From assembly GCF_963678635.1 (NCBI RefSeq), contig NC_087071.1, positions 13,894,210 to 13,958,209 on the forward strand: a DNA stretch of 64,000 nt, given 5' to 3'. The position numbers and the translations under genes are program-made. Positions 23,715 through 33,743 of this stretch are shown here, in pieces (positions within the stretch are counted from its first letter, which is position 1; every line of letters starts with the position of its first letter). This DNA is from Symsagittifera roscoffensis (lineage: Eukaryota > Xenacoelomorpha > Acoela > Convolutidae). The notes beneath the pieces are model-generated. The model made no database searches. It was not told the DNA's origin and saw only the letters and a program-made list of their open reading frames with translations.

Positions 23715-23842
23715 AATGAAGTGTGTTGCGGGGGTTTTTTCGTTGATTCTCCAGTGACCAAATTGACAAAGAAGAGAGAAGTACTATCACCACAGGAAGG
23801 ATCATTCAGCTCTACCCACACATCTTCGCCATCAGAATCAGA
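23715..23842 (-). CDS. ARHGAP39: Vilse/ARHGAP39-like RhoGAP, exon with first WW domain
   Basis: A 128-nt exon with acceptor gcgattttag and donor CATT|GTAAGT. The peptide VWVELNDPSCGDS followed by LFFVNLVTGESTKKPP matches the first, atypical WW domain of ARHGAP39/Vilse (WVE..., NLVTGE..., PP). The second signature Trp is replaced, here by Lys in ESTKKPP. The family's first WW has the aligned Trp, so binding by this copy may be altered. It starts in phase 0, fitting the upstream start-codon exon, and ends in phase 2, fitting the WW2 exon at 1886. Confidence 0.75.
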
Positions 23843-23904
23843 CTAAAATCGCTCTAAGAAAATTTTAGGTGCAAATAGTTCGGATAGGCAAAAAAAACAA
23901 CTAA

Positions 23905-24290
23905 AGAAAAAGGATAGCCGATTACAGTGCACGTAGCACAGAAGGTTCCGACCTCGACAATTCAACCAAGAAATTCAAAAATTCCGTACAAATTTTTTTT
24001 TAATTAAAAAATGAAAAAAAATTAAATTTGAAATAATAATAAGATAAGAAATCACATTGAAACTGATGCCTAAAGGAATTGAGAAAACCGTCAATTGTGT
24101 TGATTGGTCGGAACAACAAGTCAACAATCTTCATTTAGTTGAGAATCTTGTTGTTCTGTCAATCAGAAATTAATTTGCACCTGTGAAGCATGAATTTCTA
24201 GGTTAAATTTTGATCACAGTCAGACTTGAAAAAAAGGATAGCCACTTACAGTGCAAGTCGCACGGCATGTTCCGACTATAGTCTTAAAAA
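23905..24290. repeat. Short dispersed repeat, two copies
   Basis: 'aaaggatagccgattacagtgcacgtagcacagaaggttccgac' near 23910 and 'aaaggatagccacttacagtgcaagtcgcacggcatgttccgac' near 24232 are related. A third relative is near 27652. The AT-rich sequence between them (to 24.77 kb) has no other recognised content. Confidence 0.5.
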
Positions 24291-24769
24291 ATACATTTTT
24301 TTTCACATTAGTGTCGTTTTTTCTGCGTATGAACGAAAAACTGAATTTTTGTTTCGCAAAATGGCCTAAAATATCCAAAAACTAACTTCACTCGAATTAA
24401 AATATAAGAATAAAAGTTTCACTCGAATAAAAGTTTTCAAGGGTTAAATTAAGCATAAATAAGCTAATTTAAACCTGCTCTCTCGCTTTACTCCATCGAA
24501 ATTAGACAAAAAACAAAAAAGTTTTCTGAGCCTGAGAGCCGATACAAAAGCCAAATTTTCATACAACGAACGTTACTCGATGGCTTAACTCGCTCGAAAT
24601 TGAACTAACAAAAACTTTTCTTAATAAACCTGTTCTTCTCCACACTGAGACGACTTTTTGAAATTTTTCAAATGTTCAAATCAGGAATTAAAAGACTTCA
24701 TTTAATATGGTTTATCACACAACCCACTCCAATGATTATTTGTGGTACCTTATTTCGCGTGGAAAACTA

Positions 24770-25180
24770 AAACACACCGAAGAAAAAAATAGATGGCTTT
24801 AAAGCTCTTTAAATTCGTAGAACAATTTATGATGGACACTTTTTTGGTAAAAACTAACCCAATTTGAGAAAACTGGATCAAAAATAAAACTTTTATTTCA
24901 CTTAAAATCTGATAATTAATTTGCAGTTTCGAAATCAGAAGTCGATCACGTTATTCGTGACTTTTAAACTTTTGCTGTTCGAAAGTGGAGTTTGCCGTCG
25001 TTTTAATAATGGAAATGCATTGAACACAAGAAGACATCACATGTCAAACGCCAAAAAGAAAATTTGAGACTGAACTAAATTTAGGAATTTTCTTGAAAAA
25101 ACGAAAAAAAAAATCATCGCGACCTAATTAGAACTACGTTCATTGACTCTTTATAAACTGCCTTCCTTTTAGCATTGGAA
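24770..25180. repeat. Family B dispersed repeat, copy 5
   Basis: A good full-length copy. It has 'agaacaatttatgatggacacttttttggtaaaaactaacccaatttgagaaaactggatc', 'agaagtcgatcacgttattcgtgactt' and 'gaacacaagaagacatcacatgtcaaacg'; the last block is shared almost exactly with copy 1 at about 240-270. Confidence 0.6.
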
Positions 25181-25237
25181 CAATTATCTGACTCATTGTA
25201 AATTAAGTCTGGAGAAATTTCGCAATTAACTACATAC

Positions 25238-25299
25238 CTCGTGAATAGACTGAGTTTTTGTTTCCTGGGCTCCTTTCACTGCCATAATGTTCAATAAAA
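25238..25299 (-). CDS. ARHGAP39: Vilse/ARHGAP39-like RhoGAP, first coding exon
   Basis: An acceptor (cttcgaagtgcag) opens a 62-nt exon holding 14 bases of 5' UTR, an ATG at 25285-25283 and 16 codons (MAVKGAQETKTQSIHE), closed by a strong GAG|GTATGT donor. It ends in phase 0, and the WW1 exon at 23842 starts in phase 0, giving a short N-terminus before the first WW domain as in ARHGAP39. The acceptor implies a further non-coding 5' exon upstream. The short length makes this inferential. Confidence 0.55.
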
Positions 25300-26846
25300 C
25301 TGCACTTCGAAGTTTGGAAGATAAAGCACACTAACTGCACAGTACAAAAATAATTATTTACATAATCTACCTGAAATGAAAAAGAACTCGCGAATATTCC
25401 ACATATTCCGCAACTTTTGACAAGCAATAATCATCTATAACACTATAAAAACTCTAAATTGGCAAAAAAAATTGTCCCTCAGGCAAATTTTTGAAAATCC
25501 AGGTCAAAATGCTGTTTTAGGGCAATTTTTGGAAAATTTGGACTTAAGAACCGCGTTTTTGGCGCGCACTCCCCCCACAAAAGTAGTAATATTCGCGCCA
25601 TAGGCGCCTTTAGAACAATTTTAGGGTCGGTGCGCCAAAAATGGATTTCTTAAAAAAAGCCAAAGGGTGAGGGGGCCTTTGGGTCGGCAGGGGATCGAAT
25701 CCCCGAAAGGGATTTCGACCCCCTCTCTCTAAATCCGCCCCTGAACTCGGATGATATCAATTCAAAGCTTAAAAATATACTATATTTCTGAGGAAAAGTT
25801 TTCAAGAACCCTGCAAGAAAAAGTTGATTTTGATTTCCTATTGGAGCTTGTGAAGCACTGAATGAAGCTTTCAAAACTAGTTTTCTAGGGTAAAACTTAA
25901 TTTTGCACAGCTTAAAAAGCAGCTTTTCAAATTGCAATAGCAACGGGCTGGCTTCGCTCGCTCTAATTTGGACTAAAAATGAAAACTTGCAAATCCATTT
26001 TTCTCGACACAGCTTTTTGTAAAAGCATCTGTAACTTATTTCGAGTATATCTTCTAACAATTTCACCCTATATTGTGATTAAGAATTTTGTCACAGAATC
26101 CTTAAAAACCAGGCCGTCAATAGTCTTGAATTACATCTAAAAACTCAATTTAACATGGTAGCTGGGAGTTCCATACTTTGATGCGTGGAAACCAATTTTT
26201 TTAGACTAGTCTACAAGGGTGAGTCATTGTCTATTTTTTTAAATATTAAGTTAAGCTACTTCCAGCACGTCGAAAATTTGGTCTAATTGAGCTCGTGTCA
26301 TCAACGTTTCCAACAACAGCAAAATCCGCATTTTCCCACTTAATCATCTAATTTACAAAAAAAAATAAGATCCAAATTTTTAATCTCTACGATTTGTACA
26401 AATTTTACATTGTAAGCAGTAACTTTGAAAGGGCACTGAAAGGGCACTATCTATATCACATTACATTTGACTAGAAATATAAGATCTCTTGAACTTTCCT
26501 ATTTGAATATGGAATTTTTCAATCGGTACTATATGTTCATATGCCTAACCGACAAAAAGTCCTTTATAGGGGATGGAACTTAAAATTACAACATAAAGCA
26601 AAGACTTGGGCTAATATTTGGTTAAGTAGCATCAATGTAGCAGGTTAAGTTGCATCAATAAAACGAAGATTTGCGTAGGCCTTTTGGTTAAGTAGCATAA
26701 AAGCAGTAGATTTAAGCTTCAAAAGATTTGTTATTCTCTCTCAGAGGAAATTTTCGAATTTCACTACTACAGGAAGATGTCTTTAGAAGCACCAGATCAG
26801 ATAAGCACATTTAACGAGTTACTAGTTTTCTTTTCTAACCAAATCA
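25300..26846. other. Intergenic or 5' intron sequence, nothing recognised
   Basis: AT-rich. A degenerate B-box-like segment (GGGGATTCGATCCCC on the minus strand, near 25690) and GC-richer surroundings at 25560-25740 suggest another tRNA-derived fragment. No gene supported. Confidence 0.4.
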
Positions 26847-27001
26847 TTATTTGTGAATTTCGAAGCTTGAGAAAGATTTGTGATGAATTGTTTCCAACTT
26901 GAACTCTGCCTTTCGAATAGTTGATTTCGGGCTTCCTTTGGTTTTCAGCCAGTGTTGGAACTCAGATATATGAGGTTTATCACCTTCAGCTATTCCGACA
27001 A
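26847..27001 (-). CDS. ACYP1: Acylphosphatase, exon 2 (C-terminal part)
   Basis: This 155-nt exon completes the acylphosphatase gene begun at 30536. It starts with two bases that finish the codon split after exon 1 and runs to a TAA at 26849-26847. Motifs are FQHWLKTKGSPKSTIRKAEF, matching the conserved W-L...GSP.S.I.KA.F block of the family, and a C-terminal SFSSFEIHK matching the final beta strand. The acceptor is aaaattcag. With exon 1 it gives a 92-residue protein, close to the usual ~98. The enzyme hydrolyses acylphosphates such as 1,3-bisphosphoglycerate in the cytosol. Confidence 0.85.
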
Positions 27002-28549
27002 CTGAATTTTCATGACATATTTTCAAAATGGTCTACTTTATTGTTTTTTTTTTACAATCGCCGAAAACTTTAAGCCCGAGTGACTATCAGAACGGCGAAT
27101 TTGGCTGAAGCTAACTTTGTGACTAATCCTACCAAAAAACACAGATCTCTGAACGAACTTGAAAAAAAATCTGTTTCGGATTTGCAGATGGTCAAAAAAT
27201 TTTCCCGAACGATACCGCACATAATACATAGCATAATAAACTAGCCGACGGAAAACGAGAGAAAAGCCACTTAAGTCGAAACAAATTTGAAAAAACGTGG
27301 AAAAATACTTAAAACATTTCACTTTTGTCTCGACTGGCATTAGGTTCTATTTGAGGAAAACTGCCAATTAAGACAACCAGTGTCAAATAAATTTGCATTG
27401 AGCCAACACTTATTCAGTACAACTAACCCTACAAAACTTAAGCAGGCAAAAATTGGGTAGAAAAAAAGGTTTCTTTTTGAATGAAATGTTGTGATAAAAT
27501 CTTGAGACATCAATTTAAAGCAAAAAAGACAACCAACTACAAGCAGGAAAACTGTCAATGAATCGGAAAAAACTGATAAGAATGTATGACACATTAGAGA
27601 TAAAAATTATGATCAAAACTCTTTTTTTATAGTACATTCCCAACAAGAGAAAAGGATAGCTGGTTGCTGTGCAAGAATCACATATTATTCCGACCAAATT
27701 CATTAAAAATTTTTTCGAGTTTTTTCTTTTTTATCTTCAACTTAGCGTCAACTTTAGTGTGCGGCGTGATGAGAGAACTACAAACGCGCAGAAGGTTAGT
27801 GAACTAGACAAAATCGACAACATAGATTTCGAAAAGTTGAATTACAAACTAGCATAAAAGTTTTTAATTTTTTTTTCGAAAACTTTTATTGCCAAGGAAG
27901 CCCTAAATGAAGTTTCAAAACCAGTTTTCCTATAGTGAAATCAAATTTTCTCGGCCTAAACTTTATAACCGGAACGTAAATCGATCGCTTTACTAGCTCG
28001 AAACTAAACTAAAACGCACAAAAATTTCTCGGAATAAAACAGCTTCAATAGGATTTATCACTCGGCCAATTCCACCGACTCTTTGCGGTACCTAATTTTG
28101 CGTGGAAAACAAAAACAAAAAAAAAGAAAAAATTGAAACACCCAAATATAAAGTTCCTCCCAATTTTCAATGGTGGAAACAAGAACTGGATCGACAGATA
28201 ATTTCCTACTCTGCTGGGAAATCTACATTTTCCATAATAGTTATTCACATTTTTCGCGGAACTTCAAATTTTACCAACTCAAATTTTAAAAAGACTTTTT
28301 GAAAAAAAATTATCACGACCTACATAAGTCTACAGTACACTCGTAGACCATTAAAGACCAAGCCATAAATTTGAAAATTCTAAATCCTTCAAACACACAC
28401 GGATAGGAAACTTTTTCACCGTCAAAAGACGCAATAAGTCGACTGAGCTGGTAATTTCTAAACCAAACCCTTTATTATTGATTTCAGCCAAATATTTTTA
28501 AATTCAAAAATGGCCAAATAAAAGTTAGTAAAATAATTTACAAAACCTA

Positions 28550-28840
28550 GCCGTCAGAAGTTGGAAAAGAGTCATGAACGCAACGAATAGAAAAACAACA
28601 ATTGCTTTTCGAAAAAAAACGTCAACTTTCGATTTTCAAAGAAACAAGTAGATGGACTTGAAGCTCTTTGAAACCCAAAACAAATTGATAGATTTTTTTG
28701 ATAAAAAAAACAAGAGCTGGATCAATATGTAAGTTTTTAATTTCGCTGGAAATCTGAATATTAAAATAAAAACATTTTGGAAATTAGAAGTCGATACGTT
28801 TTTTGTGACCTTCACATTTTGCTGTTAAGCTTTCCACAAA
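28550..28840. repeat. Family B dispersed repeat, copy 6
   Basis: Carries 'agttggaaaagagtcatgaacgcaa', 'gaagctctttgaaacccaaaacaa' and 'agaagtcgatacgttttttgtgaccttcacattttgctgtt'. It lies in the acylphosphatase intron. Confidence 0.5.
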
Positions 28841-29499
28841 AAACACAGATCTCTCAACAAATTTGAAAGAACTCAGTTTCAGATTTGCAGATGGTTACGT
28901 ATTTCCAGAACCATACTTAATGCACATAGGCAAAGCGGAATTTGGCACCACTTGCGATACAGCACATAATACATAGCATGGTAAGCCAGCCGACAGAAAA
29001 TGAGAGAAAAAGCCGAAATAAATCGAAATAAGTCGAAATAAATTTGAAAGTCGAAACAAATTTGAAAACATGTTGAAAAAGACTTAAAATTTGTCTCGAC
29101 TGCCATAGGTTCAAGTTGAGAAAAAATTGCCAATTAAAACAGCCAGTGTTAAATTTGCATTGAGCCAAAACTTATGCAGGGGAATTATCCCGGCAAAACT
29201 TAAGCAGACAAAATCTGGGCCAAAAAATAGGTTCATAAAAGACAAAGCAATATACATACGACCAACATAAATGTCTTCACTACATTCATAGACACTTAAA
29301 GACCAAGAAAAAAATTAAAAATTCTAAATCCTCTAACACACACGGATATGAAATTTTTTTTTCAACGTCAAAAGACGCAATATGAGTAGGCTAAGCCGGT
29401 AATTTATAAACCGAAACCTTTACTATCGAATAAGGCCAAAAAAAATTAAAATTATGAAACAGAATGACAAAAAAAAGAGTTAGTAAAGTAATAAACAAA

Positions 29500-29940
29500 A
29501 AATTGCCAACAGAAGTTGGAAAAGAGTCATGAACGCGAGGAAATAGAAAAAAGCAATTGTTTTTTTTAAAAAACTTTACCTTTCGAACTTCAAAGAAACA
29601 AACAAATGCCCTTGAACCCCTTTGAAACCCAAAAACACTTTGACACTTTTTGGTAAAAAATTCCTAATTAAAAAAAAACTGGTGCAAAAAGTAAGTTTTT
29701 AATTTCACTGGAAAACCTTATTCAAAAATAGAAGTCGATCACGTTTTTCGTGGCTTCAACAATTTCGCTGTTAAAAATTGGAGTTTTTCCTCTTTTTAAC
29801 AGAGGAAATGAAGCGAACTTAAAAGAGCGAAAAAAATTGAGCCTGAACAAATTTTAATACTTTTCCTGAAAAAAATTATCAGCATGACCTATATATGAGT
29901 ATTCACTACCTACGTTCATAACTCTTAAAAAATTAAACTT
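29500..29940. repeat. Family B dispersed repeat, copy 7
   Basis: Carries 'agttggaaaagagtcatgaacgcgagg', 'agaagtcgatcacgtttttcgtggcttcaacaatttcgctgtt' and 'gacctatatatgagtattcactacctacgttcat'. It lies in the acylphosphatase intron. Confidence 0.55.
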
Positions 29941-30412
29941 TGAATAGAAAGGGTATTTTGATTGCAGTAAAGCTCAGAATATATCTGTTTCTAACGAAAA
30001 CAGAGTTGACCAAATGATTCAAGTGTTGTTCAAGTTGTTAACCTGAAAAAAAGTCTGCTTGTCTGATTTGATAACGCTTTGCGTAGTAATCATTAAATCG
30101 TTGAAATAAAAGAAAGAACATGGGGTCATTAGTAACGATTCGTTACATGATACAAAACAAGTAGAAATTATAAGTTACGTGAACAATATTGTTGAATGTC
30201 TAGAAAAAAAAACCTTTTGGTCGGACTAGGGTGAGAGTGAAGAAATATATACATGTTTTTCAAACAAAAGTAAAAAGAAACTCTCTGCCAAAACTGATGA
30301 ATTGTCTCAAAACTAAGTTTTTACAAGATCAAGCACAGATGCATACTCCTTTCTTCAAACTTATCAACTAAAATCAAAAACAACGGGAATAATGAATAAA
30401 AGGAAAATATGC

Positions 30413-30536
30413 CTGTTTTGTGTGTCGTATTCTTCACCCACCCCACCAAGTGCAGTTTCTGTGCTTCTGCTTGAGTGTGCTTGCGGAAGAACACACCCTG
30501 CACTTTGCCAAACACCTCGAAGTGCAGTTTCTCCAT
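30413..30536 (-). CDS. ACYP1: Acylphosphatase, exon 1 with active site
   Basis: Starts at ATG 30536-30534 with acceptor-like 'tacttcag' 35 nt upstream, so a non-coding 5' exon is possible. The peptide [16 protein letters not shown] contains the acylphosphatase signature G-x-V-Q-G-V-x-F-R with the catalytic Arg (residue 18). It is followed by [14 protein letters not shown], the G-W-V-x-N-T motif with the catalytic Asn (residue 36). The exon ends ACAG and the intron begins GC. Frame and homology both support that junction, because exon 2 at 27001 then continues the family's V-x-G strand. It most resembles the organ-common (ACYP1) type. Cytosolic, no signal peptide. Confidence 0.85.
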
Positions 30537-31419
30537 CTTTGCTCAACCGATATTCCGCCACTCTACATCACTCTGAAGTATACAAGTTTTTTTAGTAGCC
30601 CCCGGCATGCTCAGTGCACGACCAAACGTTAGTCCCCTCCATAAAGTATACAAGTAGTTAAAACGGCTCTTTTACAGTCTCCCCTTTGCCCTACTTTGAA
30701 ATACAATTCGTACAAACTATGCAAAAATTTTAGACAAATTTTGACAAGCTAGCCGCCAGAAAATGAGACAACAGCCACGAAATTAGAAAACTATTTATTT
30801 TTTCAAAGTAAAAAAATACATCTACGAAAAGTTTTATACGTTTGTCTCAGTGAAGTTCGATTTGGTTTCAAAACTTGTCGAGACACAAAATTAACAGCAA
30901 TATTTTAGAGCAACCGTTAAAATAGACTGGGACCATCCAACATAGTTTTCTATTTCATAAATGAAACAAAATATAGATCGAACTTAAAGATTATTTTATA
31001 CTATAAAAATGGTCATATCTCCAGAACTACTGGCTTTAACTGTTTGAAGTCCCTAAAAAGGCCGACAGCATACAGCTGGATTTTCGATAACTTTTGAAGT
31101 TAATTAAAGTTATCACATCGCAGATATTAATATTGCGTCCCGAAAAACGTTTTGAATGTTTGTATTAGTATGAACGAAAAGACGTACTCCGCATTTATAT
31201 TTGTAAACAAAAATAACTGTGTTGGATTCAGTTAACTACATTGCAAAATTTGGCACTTAAGTCAAAAAAGAGACTTCTTATACAATGTCAAGTAAACGCC
31301 TGTTAAATAATGTATTGTATTGAAGACAGATAAACATTCAGCTTCCCTAACCAATAGAAATTAATGATGGTCATTAAATTTATAAACTGAGGCCTGTTTT
31401 TTTCTGAGAATAGATATGA
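30537..31419. other. Intergenic sequence, nothing firm
   Basis: Between the acylphosphatase start and the ELMOD stop. A small GC-richer patch lies at 30595-30690, and a fragment of the 27.1/28.8-kb repeat ('gctagccgccagaaaatgagac') near 30750. No gene or clear polyadenylation signal. Confidence 0.4.
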
Positions 31420-32370
31420 TTAAAGTTGATCGTCTTTCATGACAATCTTTCGTCTGCTTAAAATTGAAGCGCGAATCTCTTCTTCAAAACTTTTTCTGAT
31501 AACGCCATAGTCCATTATAGATTCCGGCTTGCTTTCAATCCAATACGCATCAAACAGCTCGAAAATCTGCACGAAACATTCTTCAAAAAAATCAACACCA
31601 TTTCTCAGCTTGTCTTTTTCTTGATAGTAAAAAATGTGCTTCAAAGTGCCGAACAACAGCAACTGGTAGCACAAGTTAGTCAAATCAATTCCAGTTATTG
31701 CAAACGAATACCCTATGGTAGGGTTGTGCGACCTTATAAGCAGCTGCTTTGCTTTGTCGGTGTAAGAAGCTGCAAAGTAGTTAAGATTAGCAAGACCCAG
31801 AATCCCCATTCCTCGCAAATCCGTGACAGGGTCTTCGCCCTGGAAACCTAAATCCTTCCAATGCGGTCCAGTCCTTGTGAACTCATTATCGCCATTATCT
31901 TCTAACTTCAAATTTCGCCAAATGTTTTTCAACATACGTACATGCGAATCATTGGATTCGTCAAATTTTGTAATTCGCAATTTTTCGACTTCTCGAATCA
32001 AACTTCGGTAATCGCAAATTAAAACCATTGTAGATTCCAGTCTTAATATATTAGATGAAAACGCAAAAACCTTTACACTTTGTACATTTTTGATAGCAAC
32101 TTCTTTTGAAAACACTTCTGTTGAGCCTCCCAAAGATGCCAGAGTCTTCAATGAACCAGTAACAATGGTTCCGAAATTATCAACCAGATTCTTAATTGAC
32201 GATTTTGAGTGAACTAACTGCTTTTCCACTTTCAGAGCTCTGTCTCCATCTGATAAGTCATGGCTTTCCAGTATTCGCTCAATTGCACATTTTCCAGTAA
32301 GCATATGCGTAAACCATTTCAGCATATAATATACATATTTCTGGTAAAGTTTCGAAAGCAGCCAAACCAT
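31420..32370 (-). CDS. ELMOD2: ELMO domain-containing protein (ELMOD1/2-like)
   Basis: A 316-residue protein. ELMODs are GTPase-activating proteins for Arl2 and Arf GTPases, acting on cytosolic faces of the ER, mitochondria and lipid droplets. The N-terminus has a hydrophobic/aromatic stretch and then MLTGKCAIERIL, matching the ELMOD2 pattern TGKCELQRI. The ELMO-domain signature WKDLGFQGEDPVTDLRGMGI is at about residues 170-189, with the key Arg in DLRGMG present, followed by LANLNYFA and later a PESIMDYG block near the C-terminus. ATG 32370 is chosen because a clean acceptor (ctgctcttttcag, exon start 32376) lies six bases upstream, implying a non-coding 5' exon. No intron interrupts the coding region. 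Family length is usually ~293-330. Confidence 0.9.
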   Translation of the reverse strand: MVWLLSKLYQKYVYYMLKWFTHMLTGKCAIERILESHDLSDGDRALKVEKQLVHSKSSIKNLVDNFGTIVTGSLKTLASLGGSTEVFSKEVAIKNVQSVKVFAFSSNILRLESTMVLICDYRSLIREVEKLRITKFDESNDSHVRMLKNIWRNLKLEDNGDNEFTRTGPHWKDLGFQGEDPVTDLRGMGILGLANLNYFAASYTDKAKQLLIRSHNPTIGYSFAITGIDLTNLCYQLLLFGTLKHIFYYQEKDKLRNGVDFFEECFVQIFELFDAYWIESKPESIMDYGVIRKSFEEEIRASILSRRKIVMKDDQL

Positions 32371-32379
32371 TTTTTCCTG

Positions 32380-32610
32380 AAAAGAGCAGAAAGTCAGTTC
32401 AATTTTAATTGATATAATTTTAGTATGAGTCAGCAGGGTGGCAAAAAGGCCGCCAAAATTCGTGTTGAAATCAAGCTTCAAAAAAGAAACCCATAAAACT
32501 GAGAATCTCGGAGTCAATCAGATTTTTTAATTTTCATATTCCTGGTTAAACGTTTCTGTTTAAGTCGTCATCTTTTAGCCCTGAAACTTTTCTGTTCAAG
32601 TCCTAGTTAT
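32380..32610. other. 5' intron of the ELMOD gene
   Basis: AT-rich. Ends on the minus strand in the acceptor ctgctcttttcag used by the ELMOD coding exon. Nothing else recognised. Confidence 0.4.
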
Positions 32611-32958
32611 TGTTCCGACTTTCGTAACGAAAGTAACGGAAAATTTATGCTGGGGGTGGGTTTTTTTCTTCAGACAAATTTCGACTTTTTAACTAGCCAT
32701 TTTTGAGGGACTTTTTAAAAATAATTCTAAAAGTATTAGTGTCCTGAGCTTAATTTTGAAAAAGTAATTCACCTGTGATCATTTTTCGTAAAATTATGGG
32801 GTTTAAAGATTGCCATTTTTGCCAATTTGGGACAATTAACGCGCGATATATTTCGCGCTATTAACGCGTAAGCGGAAATTTAATCCGTAGTAGAAATCGT
32901 TCCAACATGGTTGAAGGAAGCTTATTTGCCGTAATTGATTGTTTACTAAGAGCGAAAG
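32611..32958 (+). repeat. Family A repeat, copy A3 (truncated)
   Basis: Starts 'tgttccgactttcgtaacgaaagtaacgg' and contains the core 'acgcgcgatatatttcgcgctattaacgcg'. It breaks off after 'actaagagcgaaag', about two thirds into the unit, where an oppositely oriented copy begins. With A4 it forms a composite with inverted ends. Confidence 0.7.
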
Positions 32959-32959
32959 A

Positions 32960-33499
32960 AACAAGACTGCTCGTATCAGGGCGAAGCCCTGAATGTTCCG
33001 ACTGCCTTTTAAGGTTTATGGAGCAGCAGTAATAACATAAAAAAATTAAATGAAATTAAAAAAATGAAAATTTTTTCTTCTTAAATTTGAATTTTTTTTA
33101 ATGAAAATCATCCCCCCACACGCCATATAAAGTATAAAAAGATAGATTTCGTTCCTTGTAATAAATCAATCATGGCAAATAAGCTTCGTTCAACCAATTT
33201 GGAACGATTTATCAGACGGATTAAATCTCCGCTTACGCGTTAATAGCGCGAATTATATCGCGCGTTAATTGTCCCAAATTGGTCAAAATGGCAATCTTTA
33301 AACCCTCATAACTTTACGAAAAATGATCACAGGTGAAATATCTTTTCAAATTTAAGCTCAGGACAACAATACCTTTTGAATGATATAAAAAAAATTCCGT
33401 CAAAAACGGTTAGTTAAAATGTCGAAATTGGTCTGAGAAAAAAAAACCCACCCCGAGCACAAATATTCCGTTACTTTCTTATCGAAAGTCGGAACAATA
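32960..33499 (-). repeat. Family A repeat, copy A4, inverted against A3
   Basis: A full-length ~0.54-kb copy in minus orientation, from 'acaagactgctcgtatcaggg' to 'atcgaaagtcggaacaataa'. It is joined directly to A3, so the pair reads as a fold-back structure with matching 'ttattgttccgac' outer ends. Confidence 0.7.
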
Positions 33500-33676
33500 A
33501 GTGGAATAACAATAAACATAAATAAACATAAAATTTATGCCGGAAAGTTTTTTTCCTTGTTTTTGAAATCACTGTGGCATGAAAACTACAGTTTTTCTCC
33601 ATTTTTATACTTTAAATTTTAATCTTTGACTGGGCATTGATACGAGCAGTTTGTTTAATGTGTATTTTTTACTCAC

Positions 33677-33743
33677 TTAGGTATAACATTGTAGGCGGCC
33701 TCGGCAACAAAACTGATGAACACGAGGCTGTATCTTGCAATGC
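33677..33743 (-). other. Candidate exon (possibly ELMOD 5' UTR exon)
   Basis: Acceptor ttagttttcatacag and donor CCTAA|GTGAGT bracket a 67-nt GC-richer segment. One frame is open and hydrophobic (ARYSLVFISFVAEAAYN). Spliced to the ELMOD exon at 32376 that frame would not continue into ELMOD, so it could be a non-coding ELMOD 5' exon or belong to another, unrecognised gene. Splice sites are good; function unknown. Confidence 0.3.

Larger units (their letters stand above)
27002..30412. other. Acylphosphatase intron (GC-AG) with repeats
   Basis: A 3.4-kb intron starting with GC rather than GT (ACAG|GCATAT) and ending attcag. Inside are a duplicated ~0.25-0.3-kb block ('aaaacacagatctct...ttgcagatggt...gcacataatacatagcat') at about 27125-27360 and 28845-29165, and two family B copies (28.55-28.84 and 29.5-29.94 kb). 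No coding exon is supported. Confidence 0.65.

Noticed and set aside
23715-23842. Direct splicing of WW1 to the exon at 5131
   Set aside because: Phase 2 joining to the only available acceptor reads into a TGA within three codons.
27515-27857. Open frames at the 27.3-27.9 kb repeats
   Set aside because: They lie in duplicated intronic repeats with no common frame between copies.
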